38,797 bases of DNA from Flavobacteriaceae bacterium (GCA_020435965.1 JAGQYS010000022.1:1-38797); one strand, 5' to 3'. Counted from the stretch's first letter, positions 1 through 9,411 are shown. Numbers and translations: made by a program. Notes: generated by a model from the letters alone, not told the origin.

Positions 1-1
1 G

Positions 2-706
2 AAATACAAAAGAATTCTTTTAAAATTATCTGGTGAAGCACTAATGGGAAACAGGCAATATGGAATTGATCCAGAACGTTTGTCTGAATATGCTCAAGAT
101 ATTAAAACAATAACCGATTTAGGAGTTGAAGTAGCCATTGTTATTGGAGGAGGCAATATTTTTAGAGGTGTTGCAGGTGCTAGTAAAGGTATGGATCGTG
201 TACAAGGCGATTATATGGGAATGCTTGCAACCGTTATTAATGGTTTAGCCTTACAAAGTGCTCTTGAAAATGCAAAAGTACCAACAAGACTTCAATCTGC
301 TATAAAAATTAATGAAGTTGCAGAACCCTTTATAAGACGAAGGGCAATGCGTCATTTGGAAAAAGGTCGTGTTGTTATTTTTGGAGGAGGCACTGGTAAC
401 CCTTATTTTACAACAGATTCAGCCGCGGTTTTAAGAGCAATAGAAATTGAAGCAGACGTCATTTTAAAAGGAACTCGTGTAGATGGTATTTACACAGCAG
501 ATCCCGAAAAGGACTCAGCCGCCATAAAATTTGATTATATTAGCTTTGATGATGTTCTTAAAAAAGGTTTGAAAGTTATGGATACAACTGCTTTTACATT
601 AAGCCAAGAAAACAATTTGCCTATTATTGTTTTTGATATGAACAAAAAAGGAAATTTATTAAAAGTAGTTTCAGGAGAAAATATTGGTACAACCGTTAAT
701 TTATAG
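2..706 (+). CDS. pyrH: UMP kinase (uridylate kinase), start codon cut off by window edge
   Basis: Cytoplasmic enzyme phosphorylating UMP to UDP with ATP, the first committed step from UMP to UTP/CTP. The reading frame is open from base 2 ([14 protein letters not shown]...), and base 1 is a g that would be the last base of the ATG, so only the initiator is missing; an internal ATG at 44 is not the start because the conserved KLSGEA phosphate-binding strand lies before it. Amino-acid-kinase fold motifs visible: [10 protein letters not shown] (uridylate kinase signature) and [16 protein letters not shown]. The ~235-residue length is normal for bacterial PyrH. The frr gene follows after 50 bases, the usual pyrH-frr pairing. 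Identification is secure. Confidence 0.97.
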   Translation, partial: KYKRILLKLSGEALMGNRQYGIDPERLSEYAQDIKTITDLGVEVAIVIGGGNIFRGVAGASKGMDRVQGDYMGMLATVINGLALQSALENAKVPTRLQSAIKINEVAEPFIRRRAMRHLEKGRVVIFGGGTGNPYFTTDSAAVLRAIEIEADVILKGTRVDGIYTADPEKDSAAIKFDYISFDDVLKKGLKVMDTTAFTLSQENNLPIIVFDMNKKGNLLKVVSGENIGTTVNL

Positions 707-756
707 TTTGGTTCAATTTTTGTCAAAACAGATTAAGAATAAATAATACATTTAAA

Positions 757-1314
757 ATGAACGAAGAATTGCAATTTATTTTAGATACTGCAAAAGAAGC
801 AATGGATGCTGCCTTAAAGCATCTAGAAAAACAATTTGTAAATATTAGAGCTGGTAAAGCGAGTCCTGCAATGCTTGGAAGTGTTATGGTAGATTATTAT
901 GGATCTCAAACACCTCTTGGCCAAGTGGCCAATGTAAACACACCTGATGGCAGAACTATTACTGTGGCTCCTTGGGAGAAAAGTATGCTACAAGAAATAG
1001 AACGCGCTATAATGATAGCTAATCTTGGTTTTAATCCAATGAATAATGGTGAAACCATTATTATTAATGTTCCACCATTAACCGAAGAACGCAGACGTAA
1101 TTTAGCAAAACAAGCAAAAGCTGAAGCTGAAGATGCTAAAATTGGTATTCGTAATGCTAGAAAAGATGCCAATAATGAAATAAAGAAGTTAGAAGAAATA
1201 TCTGAAGATTTACAAAAAAATGCTGAAGTGGATGTTCAGGAAATGACAGACAACTATGTTAAAAAAGTTGATGCCATCTTCCTAGTTAAGGAAAAAGAAA
1301 TTATGACAGTATAA
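757..1314 (+). CDS. frr: Ribosome recycling factor
   Basis: Splits post-termination ribosomes together with EF-G. The 185-residue protein has normal family length and the expected long-helix bundle: the N-terminal segment with KQFVNIRAGKASPAML, the central beta domain (VDYYGSQTPLGQVANVNTPD), then PLTEERRRNLAKQAK and the C-terminal helix EDLQKNAEVDVQEMTDNYVKKVDAI. It lies 50 bases after pyrH in the same orientation, and a strong intrinsic terminator follows its stop codon, so pyrH-frr (probably with genes upstream of the window) ends transcription here. Confidence 0.97.
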   Translation: MNEELQFILDTAKEAMDAALKHLEKQFVNIRAGKASPAMLGSVMVDYYGSQTPLGQVANVNTPDGRTITVAPWEKSMLQEIERAIMIANLGFNPMNNGETIIINVPPLTEERRRNLAKQAKAEAEDAKIGIRNARKDANNEIKKLEEISEDLQKNAEVDVQEMTDNYVKKVDAIFLVKEKEIMTV

Positions 1315-1319
1315 AAAAG

Positions 1320-1343
1320 AGCGACACTAAAGTCGCTTTTTTT
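1320..1343 (+). terminator. Rho-independent terminator after frr
   Basis: The stem AGCGAC / GTCGCT (1320-1325 and 1332-1337) encloses the loop actaaa, is preceded by an A-run directly after the frr stop and is followed by seven T (1337-1343). The flanking A- and T-runs extend the stem. Confidence 0.85.
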
Positions 1344-1371
1344 GTGTTACATATATACGCATCTTAAATTT

Positions 1372-2631
1372 ATGAAATACTGTCTGTCTTTATTATTGTT
1401 CTTTCTTCTTACATTCAATAATCAAGCACAATCTGAAGCGCAAACAGATTCAATACCTAAATCATTTTTTTCAAAAGCACTGGAAAGTGGTTATGTAGAA
1501 ACAAAATATTTTGATTTTGACTTAAGGTATTTAATAAAATACAACCAATATGAAGGTTTCAGGACTGGACTAGGCGGTATTACAAATTCAAATCTATCAG
1601 AAATACTCCGTATTGAAGGCTATACAGTTTACGGCTTTCTAGATGATGAATTTAAATACAGTATAGGAACAGGAGTTCGCTTAGCAAAAAAAACCAATAC
1701 TTGGCTTAATCTTAATTACACTGATGATTTACAAGAAACAGGAAGTTCAAATTTCTTAACAGATCAACGCTTTTTTCAACTTTTTGAACCAAGGCTCATT
1801 AATATTGAAACATTTCACAAACACACTACAAAAGCCTTGTCTATTGAGCATCAATTTGCGCCAGAAATATTGACCGAAACTCAATTTGCAATCAGCAATA
1901 TTGAACCAAAATACAAGTACACTTATAATCATGAAGTCTTAGGTAGCTTTGAGAACTTCAAATTAAGTTTGCTAACCATTTCAGCTCAATTAAGCCCATT
2001 TAGTAAATTCGAGCACTCTCCAGCCGGAATTGTTGAAACAAAAACTGGATTCCCTAAGTTCAGTATTCAGTACACAAGGAGTTTTGCCGACATTTTAAAA
2101 AGCGATTTCAGATTTTCAAAGTTAGATTTTAGAACCATTCAACAGTTTAAACACCAAAAAAAGGCACTTACAGAGTTTGTTTTTACAGGTGGTTTGGCTA
2201 ATGGTGATATTCCAATAACACACACCTATCATGCCTATCCAAACAATGTTAGCAAAGAAACTATTTTACAACGCTTTTCAGTTGCTGGAACCAATAGCTT
2301 TGAAACCATGTATTTTAACGAATTTTACTCAGATAAGTTTGCAACACTTCAGATGAAACATAAATTGAGTCCTTTAAACATTTCTCCTTGGTTAAAACCT
2401 GAACTTGTGCTTATTTATCGATATGCTGTTGGAAGTATGGACCATATAAATAGACATGAAAATATAAGTTTTAGCACTTTAGAAAAAGGATTTTCTGAAG
2501 CAGGGTTAGAAATCAATAAGTTGTTTTTTGGCTTTGGTTTAAGTTTTGCCTACAGACATGGAGCTTATCATCTTCCAAGGTTTGATGATAATTTAGCGTT
2601 AAAATTCACTTTTAATTTAAATCTCAAGTGA
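1372..2631 (+). CDS. Outer-membrane protein resembling the C-terminal half of DUF5686 proteins
   Basis: Exported 419-residue protein. I chose the ATG at 1372 because it gives a clean signal peptide (MKYCLSLLLFFLLTFNNQAQ); an upstream in-frame TTG at 1342 would add ten residues before it and overlaps the frr terminator. The mature part is rich in alternating aromatic strands (KYFDFDLRYLIKYNQYEGFR, GGITNSNLSEILRIEGYTVYG, FGLSFAYRHGAYHLPRFDDN) and ends in a strand (LALKFTFNLNLK) typical of an outer-membrane barrel. The YNQYEGFRTGLGG-type region resembles, from memory, the barrel half of DUF5686/carboxypeptidase-like proteins, but their N-terminal regulatory domain (full proteins ~800 residues) is absent. 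Substrate and role are unknown. Confidence 0.65.
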   Translation: MKYCLSLLLFFLLTFNNQAQSEAQTDSIPKSFFSKALESGYVETKYFDFDLRYLIKYNQYEGFRTGLGGITNSNLSEILRIEGYTVYGFLDDEFKYSIGTGVRLAKKTNTWLNLNYTDDLQETGSSNFLTDQRFFQLFEPRLINIETFHKHTTKALSIEHQFAPEILTETQFAISNIEPKYKYTYNHEVLGSFENFKLSLLTISAQLSPFSKFEHSPAGIVETKTGFPKFSIQYTRSFADILKSDFRFSKLDFRTIQQFKHQKKALTEFVFTGGLANGDIPITHTYHAYPNNVSKETILQRFSVAGTNSFETMYFNEFYSDKFATLQMKHKLSPLNISPWLKPELVLIYRYAVGSMDHINRHENISFSTLEKGFSEAGLEINKLFFGFGLSFAYRHGAYHLPRFDDNLALKFTFNLNLK

Positions 2632-2677
2632 TAAGAGATTTAGGCTCGTTATCCACCATTTTTACTAACTAATTACA

Positions 2678-2685
2678 TACCTTTG
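2678..2685 (+). promoter_or_regulatory. Bacteroidota -7 box upstream of the RND exporter
   Basis: TACCTTTG matches the TAnnTTTG consensus and is followed by a CACC start region 16 bases before the ATG at 2702. No clear TTG -33 box is seen at the usual distance. Confidence 0.5.
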
Positions 2686-2701
2686 CACCTCAAAATTTGC
2701 T

Positions 2702-5095
2702 ATGGCTAAATTGTTCTCAGTCGGCTTTTGGGAAACTATCGCTAGATTGATTCTACGCAATAGAATAGGCATTATCATTGTCGTATTAATCGCTACATTC
2801 CTTTTTGGAATGCAATGGGATAAAATGCGTTTTACATATACCGAAGCAAATTTATTGCCTGATGACCACGAAGTAAATATTGATTACAACACTTTTCTTG
2901 AAACCTTTGGCGATGAAGGTAATCTAATTGTAATTGGAATTAAAGACAGCTCGCTCTTTACAGTTGAAAACCTAAACGCATGGAATAAGCTTTCTAGTGA
3001 ATTCAAAAATTTCAAAGAAGTTGAAACTATCGTGTCTATAAAAGACCTTCAAAAACTAGTAAAAAATAATGAGACGCAACAATTTGATTTAATCCCTTTC
3101 ATTAAAGATTCTATTCGTGCCAAAGATGAAATTTCAACATTACAAAACGAATTGTTTGAGCAATACCCTTTTTATGATAATTTCCTGTTCAACAAAAACA
3201 GCAAAGCTGTAAGGTCTGCCATCTATTTAAACAAAAAAATCGTCAATACACCTGCTCGGAAAGATTTTATTACAGATGTTTTAATACCAAAAATTGAAGC
3301 CTTTGAAGCTGCAACCAATTTAAATGTTCGCATATCTGGAATGCCTTATATACGTACTTTAAATTCCCAAAACATCATTGATGAAATTGGCAAATTTATC
3401 ATCGCGGCACTCGGAGTCACTTCGTTAATATTTTTCTTCTTTTTCAGATCTTGGAGAGCCACATTTATTTCAATGGTTGTGGTACTTATTGGAGTGATGT
3501 GGACCTTTGGAATTATTGGACTTTTAGAGTATGAAATAACTGTACTAACAGCTTTAATTCCCCCTTTAATTATTGTTATTGGGATTCCAAATTGTATTTT
3601 CCTCATCAATAAATATCAACACGAAGTCAATAAACACGGAAACAAGGCAAAATCTTTGCAACGTGTCATTACAAAAGTCGGAAATGCAACTTTAATGACC
3701 AATATTACTACAGCATCAGGGTTTGCAACATTTATTATTACAGAAAGCACCTTGTTAAAAGAATTTGGAATTGTTGCCTCTTTAAGCATTCTAGCCATTT
3801 TTATGTTGTGTTTGCTTATCATTCCCATTATTTACAGTTATCTGCCAATGCCTAAGGACAGACATCTAGAACATTTGAATAAGCGTTGGATAAACACATT
3901 TGTAAATTGGATGGAGCGTATGGTACGTTACAGAAAAATTACCATCTATGTCACAGCATTAATTCTACTTATAGCTAGTATAATAGGGATTTATCAAATA
4001 AAAATTTCTGGTAGTTTAATTGATGACATGCCAAGAAAAGCTGAGTTTTTTAAAGACATCAAGTTTTTTGAAAATGAGTTTAATGGTGTAATGCCTTTAG
4101 AGATTATGGTTGATACCAAACGCAAAAAAGGTGTCATGAAATTATCAAACCTTAAACGAATGGATGAGCTTGAAGAACTCATCACAGAAACACCTCAGTT
4201 ATCAAAACCTATTTCTGTTGTAAGTTTGGTTAAATATTCCAAACAGGCTTATTACAATGGCAATCCAAAATATTACCAACTCCCTGCATCACAAGAAAAT
4301 AACTTCATCCTTTCATATGCCAAAAACTCATCACAAGATGTCGATTTACTGAAGAATTTTGTTGATTCCACAGGTCAGTACGCTCGTATTACAACTTTTA
4401 TGAAAGACATTGGCACAGACAAAATGGAACGCATTGAAGAAAACTTACGTGAAAAAATTGATAAAGTTTTTCCAGCCGAAAATTACAACGTCACATTAAC
4501 TGGAAAAGCATATTTATTTCAAAAAGGAACTTACTTTTTAGTAAACAACCTTATTCTCTCATTATCATTAGCTATTGTACTGATATCGTTATTTATGGCA
4601 TACATGTTTCGTTCGTTCAGAATGATTATTGTATCGTTAATTCCTAACCTTTTACCACTTTTAATTACAGCAGGCTTAATGGGTTATTTGGGTGTCCCAA
4701 TAAAACCATCTACCATATTGGTGTTTAGTATTGCCTTTGGTATTTCTGTTGATGATACCATTCACTTTTTGGCAAAATACAGACAAGAATTACAAGCCAA
4801 CCACTGGAAAATCAGAAAATCGGTTTATGCCGCATTAAGAGAAACTGGAGTGAGTATGTTTTACACATCAATAGTGCTGTTCTTTGGATTTTCAGTATTT
4901 ATCATCTCAAGTTTTGGAGGAACAGTAGCCTTAGGTGCTTTAGTTTCTGTCACACTTTTATTTGCCATGTTGGCCAATTTATTATTGTTACCTTCACTGC
5001 TTTTATCTTTAGAAAGAAGCATTGCCAATAAAGAAGTTTTAAAAGAACCAAACTTTAAAATCATACCAGAAGAAGATAAAAATGGCGATAGATAA
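2702..5095 (+). CDS. RND-superfamily (MMPL/HAE-type) exporter, 797 aa
   Basis: Inner-membrane proton-driven exporter with the duplicated RND plan: TM1 near residues 20-37, a large extracytoplasmic loop (about 38-225), a TM bundle (about 228-375), TM7 near 412-430, a second loop, and a second bundle to about residue 770. The second half contains GISVDDTIHFLAKYRQEL, the TM4-like acidic pair expected for proton relay; the first half has IGIPNCIFLINKYQHE at the equivalent place and lacks the acidic pair. At 797 residues it is shorter than drug pumps (~1040) and fits the MMPL or hopanoid/lipid-exporter size class. No adaptor or outer-membrane factor is adjacent, so it may act alone on lipids. asnS begins 43 bases later from its own -7 box. 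Confidence 0.85.
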   Translation: MAKLFSVGFWETIARLILRNRIGIIIVVLIATFLFGMQWDKMRFTYTEANLLPDDHEVNIDYNTFLETFGDEGNLIVIGIKDSSLFTVENLNAWNKLSSEFKNFKEVETIVSIKDLQKLVKNNETQQFDLIPFIKDSIRAKDEISTLQNELFEQYPFYDNFLFNKNSKAVRSAIYLNKKIVNTPARKDFITDVLIPKIEAFEAATNLNVRISGMPYIRTLNSQNIIDEIGKFIIAALGVTSLIFFFFFRSWRATFISMVVVLIGVMWTFGIIGLLEYEITVLTALIPPLIIVIGIPNCIFLINKYQHEVNKHGNKAKSLQRVITKVGNATLMTNITTASGFATFIITESTLLKEFGIVASLSILAIFMLCLLIIPIIYSYLPMPKDRHLEHLNKRWINTFVNWMERMVRYRKITIYVTALILLIASIIGIYQIKISGSLIDDMPRKAEFFKDIKFFENEFNGVMPLEIMVDTKRKKGVMKLSNLKRMDELEELITETPQLSKPISVVSLVKYSKQAYYNGNPKYYQLPASQENNFILSYAKNSSQDVDLLKNFVDSTGQYARITTFMKDIGTDKMERIEENLREKIDKVFPAENYNVTLTGKAYLFQKGTYFLVNNLILSLSLAIVLISLFMAYMFRSFRMIIVSLIPNLLPLLITAGLMGYLGVPIKPSTILVFSIAFGISVDDTIHFLAKYRQELQANHWKIRKSVYAALRETGVSMFYTSIVLFFGFSVFIISSFGGTVALGALVSVTLLFAMLANLLLLPSLLLSLERSIANKEVLKEPNFKIIPEEDKNGDR

Positions 5096-5110
5096 TTTAG
5101 TTGAAACAAT

Positions 5111-5118
5111 TATCTTTG
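5111..5118 (+). promoter_or_regulatory. -7 box for asnS
   Basis: TATCTTTG is a perfect TAnnTTTG match 20 bases before the asnS ATG at 5139, just after the stop of the exporter gene. The -33 region falls inside the end of that gene and is weak. Confidence 0.5.
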
Positions 5119-5138
5119 CACCTTAAAAAGTAAACCAA

Positions 5139-6572
5139 ATGACGTCGAAAACAGTTGCCGAATTACTTTCGGAAAAACATACACAAATAGACATTGAAGT
5201 AAAAGGTTGGGTAAGAACCTTTAGAGCAAATCGTTTTATTGCTTTAAATGATGGATCGACCATTAATAATATTCAGTGTGTTGTTGACTTTGAAAATTTT
5301 GAAGAAGCTACTTTAAAACGCATCACAACAGGAGCTGCAGTTCATATTAATGGAACTTTGGTTGAAAGCCAAGGCAAAGGTCAAAGCGTTGAAATTCAAG
5401 TTAATTCAATTGAAATTTTAGGCGATTCTGATCCGGAAACTTATCCTATTCAACCCAAAAAACATTCTTTTGAGTTCCTTCGTGAAAATGCACATTTACG
5501 TACCAGAACAAATACATTTAGTGCTGTAATGCGTTTACGTTCGTCATTATCATTTGCTATACATAAGTATTTTAATGAGAATGGTTTTTATTATATGCAC
5601 ACTCCAATTATCACAGGAAGTGACGCTGAAGGCGCTGGAGAAATGTTTAGAGTAAGTGCTTTAGATGCTAAAAACCCTCCTCTTAAAGATGATGGAACTG
5701 TAGATTATTCTAAAGATTTCTTCGGAAAAGAAACCAACTTGACGGTTTCTGGGCAATTGGAAGCAGAAACTTATGCCATGTCACTTGGTAAGGTGTACAC
5801 GTTTGGACCAACGTTTAGAGCAGAAAATTCAAATACATCTAGGCACTTAGCTGAATTTTGGATGATTGAACCTGAAGTTGCCTTTATGGACATTCATGGT
5901 AACATGGACTTGGCTGAAGATTTTATGAAATCTGTTATTGGTTATGTACTGGAAAACAATAAAGAAGATTTAGAATTTTTAGAGCAGCGTTTAATTCAAG
6001 AAGACAAATCAAAACCACAAGCAGAACGTAATGAAATGACATTGACGGAAAAATTGCGTTTTGTGGTTGATAATAATTTTAAGCGTGTCACTTATACTGA
6101 AGCTATTGATATTTTAAGAAATAGCAAGCCTAACAAGAAAAAGAAATTCAATTACATTATTGAAGAATGGGGAGCCGATTTGCAAAGTGAACACGAACGT
6201 TTTCTAGTTGAAAAACATTTTAACTGTCCTGTAATATTATATGATTATCCAGCAAACATTAAAGCATTTTATATGCGTTTAAATGAAGATGGTAAAACCG
6301 TTCGCGCCATGGACATCTTATTCCCTGGAATTGGTGAAATTGTTGGTGGAAGTCAACGTGAAGAACGATTGGATGTGTTAAAACAAAAAATGGCAGCCCT
6401 TGATATTCCTGAAGAAGAATTGTGGTGGTACTTAGACCTCAGAAAATATGGTACAGCAGTACATTCAGGTTTTGGTTTAGGTTTTGAGCGCTTAGTTATG
6501 TTTGCAACTGGCATGACAAACATTAGAGATGTAATTCCTTATCCAAGAACACCTCAAAATGCAGAATTTTAA
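5139..6572 (+). CDS. asnS: Asparaginyl-tRNA synthetase
   Basis: Cytoplasmic class IIb synthetase charging tRNA-Asn. The 477-residue protein has the N-terminal OB-fold anticodon-binding domain (IEVKGWVRTFRANRFIALNDGS, about residues 18-110), then the catalytic core with motif 2 (TFGPTFRAENSNTSRHLAEFWMIEPE), the family loop SGQLEAETYAMSLGKVYTFGP, and motif 3 (GTAVHSGFGLGFERLVMFATG) ahead of IRDVIPYPRTP. AsnRS rather than AspRS: the full-length AspRS GAD insertion is absent, and a separate aspS begins at 38656. A terminator follows. Its presence suggests direct Asn-tRNA charging in this organism. Confidence 0.96.
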   Translation: MTSKTVAELLSEKHTQIDIEVKGWVRTFRANRFIALNDGSTINNIQCVVDFENFEEATLKRITTGAAVHINGTLVESQGKGQSVEIQVNSIEILGDSDPETYPIQPKKHSFEFLRENAHLRTRTNTFSAVMRLRSSLSFAIHKYFNENGFYYMHTPIITGSDAEGAGEMFRVSALDAKNPPLKDDGTVDYSKDFFGKETNLTVSGQLEAETYAMSLGKVYTFGPTFRAENSNTSRHLAEFWMIEPEVAFMDIHGNMDLAEDFMKSVIGYVLENNKEDLEFLEQRLIQEDKSKPQAERNEMTLTEKLRFVVDNNFKRVTYTEAIDILRNSKPNKKKKFNYIIEEWGADLQSEHERFLVEKHFNCPVILYDYPANIKAFYMRLNEDGKTVRAMDILFPGIGEIVGGSQREERLDVLKQKMAALDIPEEELWWYLDLRKYGTAVHSGFGLGFERLVMFATGMTNIRDVIPYPRTPQNAEF

Positions 6573-6600
6573 TTAATTCTATACAAAGAAAATAATAAAT

Positions 6601-6641
6601 AAAACAATCTTCGTTTCTAACTAATGTAGATTGTTTTTTTT
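6601..6641 (+). terminator. Rho-independent terminator after asnS
   Basis: Ten-base perfect arms AAAACAATCT (6601-6610) and AGATTGTTTT (6628-6637) with a 17-base loop, followed by a T-run ending at 6641. Confidence 0.8.
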
Positions 6642-6668
6642 ATTTTTATAAAAACCCAAATTACGACA

Positions 6669-8123
6669 ATGCTTAAACAGTATTTACAGTTTAAATTATC
6701 TCAAAAGTTATCACCTCAACAAATACAATTGATGAAGCTGATACAATTACCTACGCAAGCTTTTGAGCAACGACTAAAACAAGAATTAGAGGAAAATCCA
6801 GCTCTTGAAAGTGGTAAAGAAACCTCAGATGAATTTGATGATGATTTTGATAACAGTGAAGACTTTAATGACAATGACTCTATAAATGCAGACGATATTA
6901 ATGTTGATGAATACTTAAGCGATGACGAAATTCCCGACTATAGGATGCAAGCCAATAACTATAGTGCAGATGACGACGATAAAAGTGTACCTTATGCTTC
7001 AGGAATATCATTTACTCAACACTTAACCAATCAATTAAGTACCTTTAGATTAGATGAAGATGAAGAGCAAATTGCCGAGTTTTTAGTTGGTAGTGTAGAT
7101 GAAAGTGGCTATATACGTCGTTCATTAAGCGATATTATGGATGATCTTGCTTTCACTCAAAATGTGTACACTGACGAGAAAAAAATTGAAAGTGTGCTTA
7201 AAATCGTGCATCAATTGGATCCTGCTGGAGTTGGAGCAAGAAATTTACAAGAATGTTTATTGATTCAATTACATAGAAAGCCTCAAAATCCGAATGTAGA
7301 ATTAGCAACAGCAATTATTGAAAAAGCTTTTGAGCAATTCACTAAAAAGCATTATCAAAAATTACTTCAAAAATTTGATGTGACTGAAGTTCAGCTAAAA
7401 GATGCCATTCTTGAAATTGAACGACTAAATCCAAAACCAGGAAGTTCTTATGCTGGAAATACAAGAGTGGTTGAACATGTTGTTCCGGATTTCACTATCA
7501 AAATTGTTGATGGTGAATTAAACCTAACATTAAACGGAAGAAATGCTCCTGAGCTTCATGTTTCAAGAGAATACAATAACATGCTTAAAGGTTATAAAGA
7601 ATCTAAAGACAAATCCAAATCACAAAAAGACGCTGTTATTTTCATCAAACAAAAATTAGATGCGGCTAAGTGGTTTATTGATGCTATAAAACAACGTCAA
7701 CAAACTTTGTTTGTTACCATGAGTGCGATTATGCATTATCAAGAAGAGTATTTTTTAACAGGTGATGAGCGCAAGTTAAAACCCATGATCTTAAAGGATA
7801 TTGCTGATGAAATTGAAATGGATGTGTCTACAATTTCAAGAGTTGCTAATAGTAAATATGTTGACACGCCTTATGGTACAAAATTGATTAAAAAATTCTT
7901 TAGTGAATCGATGACCAACGACCAAGGTGAAGAAGTTTCCACACGTGAAATAAAGAAAATTTTGGAAACAGTTATCGCAGAAGAAAACAAGAAAAAGCCA
8001 TTAACTGACGAAAAATTAGCTAAAATACTTAAAGACAAAGGGTATCCTATTGCAAGGCGTACTATTGCAAAATATAGAGAACAACTTGATTTACCAGTTG
8101 CTCGCTTACGAAAACAAATCTAG
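6669..8123 (+). CDS. rpoN: RNA polymerase sigma-54 factor
   Basis: Alternative sigma factor that recognises -24/-12 promoters and needs AAA+ activators. The 484 residues carry region I (Q/L-rich, KLSQKLSPQQIQLMKLIQLP, residues 9-28), the acidic region II (about 52-105), the core-binding domain with DPAGVGARNLQECL, the helix-turn-helix (DIADEIEMDVSTISRVANSKY) and the RpoN box ARRTIAKYRE at residues 462-471. Length and order are normal. No enhancer-binding protein is in the window. The next gene starts at base 8125, immediately after the stop, suggesting co-transcription. Confidence 0.96.
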   Translation: MLKQYLQFKLSQKLSPQQIQLMKLIQLPTQAFEQRLKQELEENPALESGKETSDEFDDDFDNSEDFNDNDSINADDINVDEYLSDDEIPDYRMQANNYSADDDDKSVPYASGISFTQHLTNQLSTFRLDEDEEQIAEFLVGSVDESGYIRRSLSDIMDDLAFTQNVYTDEKKIESVLKIVHQLDPAGVGARNLQECLLIQLHRKPQNPNVELATAIIEKAFEQFTKKHYQKLLQKFDVTEVQLKDAILEIERLNPKPGSSYAGNTRVVEHVVPDFTIKIVDGELNLTLNGRNAPELHVSREYNNMLKGYKESKDKSKSQKDAVIFIKQKLDAAKWFIDAIKQRQQTLFVTMSAIMHYQEEYFLTGDERKLKPMILKDIADEIEMDVSTISRVANSKYVDTPYGTKLIKKFFSESMTNDQGEEVSTREIKKILETVIAEENKKKPLTDEKLAKILKDKGYPIARRTIAKYREQLDLPVARLRKQI

Positions 8124-8124
8124 T

Positions 8125-8730
8125 TTGAGCAATTTGTTAAAAAGCATATCGTACATTTTTCATCCTTTATTGATGCCGTTTGTTGGCGCCCTTTTTTATT
8201 TTTCTAAAGCGCCTAGATATATACCAATGCCGTTTATTGAGGCTAAGTTGTTCGCCTTAGCTTTGTTCACGATCATTTTACCCATTCTATTATATTATCT
8301 GCTTAAAACAACTCGCCAAGTAAGCTCTGTACATTTAAGCAGCACTAAAGAGCGTATTATCCCCTTGATTTTGAATGCAATTATTGTATTGTTAATTACG
8401 CAACGTATAGTGACAGTAAATGAACTAACAGAACTTTACTTCTTCTTTATTGGCATTTTACTTTCTACCATGGCATGCTTAATATTAGCTATTTTAAAAT
8501 TTAAAGCTAGTATTCATATGATTGGAGCAGGTGGTATCCTTATGTTTTTTATAGCTTTAAGCATTCACTTCAGTATAAATATTATAGGAACTATTGCGTT
8601 ATTCTTTATTATTTCTGGAGCTATCGCAACTTCTAGGCTACACATGAAAGCTCACACAAACATAGAGTTAATTATAGGTTTTTTTGTTGGGCTTTTGCCG
8701 CAACTTATTCTTCTGAATTATTGGTTATAA
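8125..8730 (+). CDS. PAP2-like integral membrane protein (TTG start)
   Basis: 201-residue protein with about six hydrophobic segments. I chose the TTG at 8125, one base after the rpoN stop, because it gives MSNLLKSISYIFHPLLMPF; an ATG at 8050 would overlap rpoN by 74 bases, and an ATG at 8173 would cut off the conserved-looking HPLLMP segment. The C-terminal part shows SIHMIGAGG (H131) and SRLHMKAHTNIEL, which fits the PAP2 phosphatase pattern SR-x5-H-x3-D with Glu181 in place of Asp. A remote PAP2-type lipid phosphatase is a reasonable guess, but activity is not assured. The stop codon overlaps the convergent barrel gene by six bases. Confidence 0.6.
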   Translation: MSNLLKSISYIFHPLLMPFVGALFYFSKAPRYIPMPFIEAKLFALALFTIILPILLYYLLKTTRQVSSVHLSSTKERIIPLILNAIIVLLITQRIVTVNELTELYFFFIGILLSTMACLILAILKFKASIHMIGAGGILMFFIALSIHFSINIIGTIALFFIISGAIATSRLHMKAHTNIELIIGFFVGLLPQLILLNYWL

Positions 8731-9411
8731 GATATAGAAAATTAAACCTGCTTCAATAGTTTTCAATTCTATAGATTGGCTTTCTAGATGTTGATCTTTA
8801 AAAATAGTGCCAAGCGCATAGTAGATATGAATGTTCCAACTATCATAACCAAGACTTAGTGTAGCTCCATATTGAAACCTATTAATTGCATCATTGATGC
8901 TTATTTTATAAGACTCATCAGTTCCGACAAATTTTGCTCTAGATGAGAATACATAGCCTATCTTAAAACCTGAATATATTCGCCAAAATTTATAATCAGT
9001 TGCTGTTGAAGTTCGCCACCTAAATTCGAATGGTATTTCAAACTGGTACAAATCAAATTTGTTTTTATCAAAATTACCACTACTTAAAACCTCATATTCA
9101 AATTGGCTATTGGTTTCTGATATTTTCATGTTTTGATTGAATGAATTTGTAGACAATCCAAATCCTAATCCAAGTGCAAGGTTCCTTTCTTCATTAATAG
9201 GAAAATCTCTTATGAAGCCTAAACGAAAGCTCCCTGAAAAACCATTTTGCGACATATTACGCAACTTATTATCTATAACATTATATGTAATACTAAAATA
9301 AATTTGGTCTTCTCTATATAAGGAATCAACAGTTTTATTTACCTCATTAGGTTGTGCAATCAAAGATTGCACACTTATTAATATAGTAAAAACCAATAAT
9401 ATATTTTTCAT
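8725..9411 (-). CDS. Outer-membrane beta-barrel protein (PorT/OMP_b-brl type)
   Basis: 228-residue exported protein. The ATG at 9411 gives a signal peptide (MKNILLVFTILISVQSLIAQ); a longer frame to 9480 runs into the exbD terminator and is rejected. The mature protein is a run of amphipathic strands (NGFSGSFRLGFIRDFPINEE, ALGLGFGLSTNSFNQN, LYQFEIPFEFRWRTS, WRIYSGFKIGYVFSSRAKF) ending in EAGLIFYIL, as expected for an 8-10-stranded barrel of the PF13568 type. It sits downstream of the exbB/exbD operon but beyond a terminator, so it is probably transcribed alone. Function unknown; calling it the gliding/T9SS protein PorT itself would be over-reach. Confidence 0.75.
   Translation of the reverse strand: MKNILLVFTILISVQSLIAQPNEVNKTVDSLYREDQIYFSITYNVIDNKLRNMSQNGFSGSFRLGFIRDFPINEERNLALGLGFGLSTNSFNQNMKISETNSQFEYEVLSSGNFDKNKFDLYQFEIPFEFRWRTSTATDYKFWRIYSGFKIGYVFSSRAKFVGTDESYKISINDAINRFQYGATLSLGYDSWNIHIYYALGTIFKDQHLESQSIELKTIEAGLIFYIL

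Noticed and set aside
3351..3356. TACGTA hexamer, also seen at 12848, 28344, 29949 and 38035
   Set aside because: These lie inside coding regions and lack the second TTACGTA arm and the 24-base-spaced heptamer, so they are not counted as operators.
8050..8124. ATG at 8050 as start of the PAP2-like gene
   Set aside because: It would overlap the conserved RpoN box of rpoN by 74 bases and add a polar N-terminus; the TTG at 8125 fits better.
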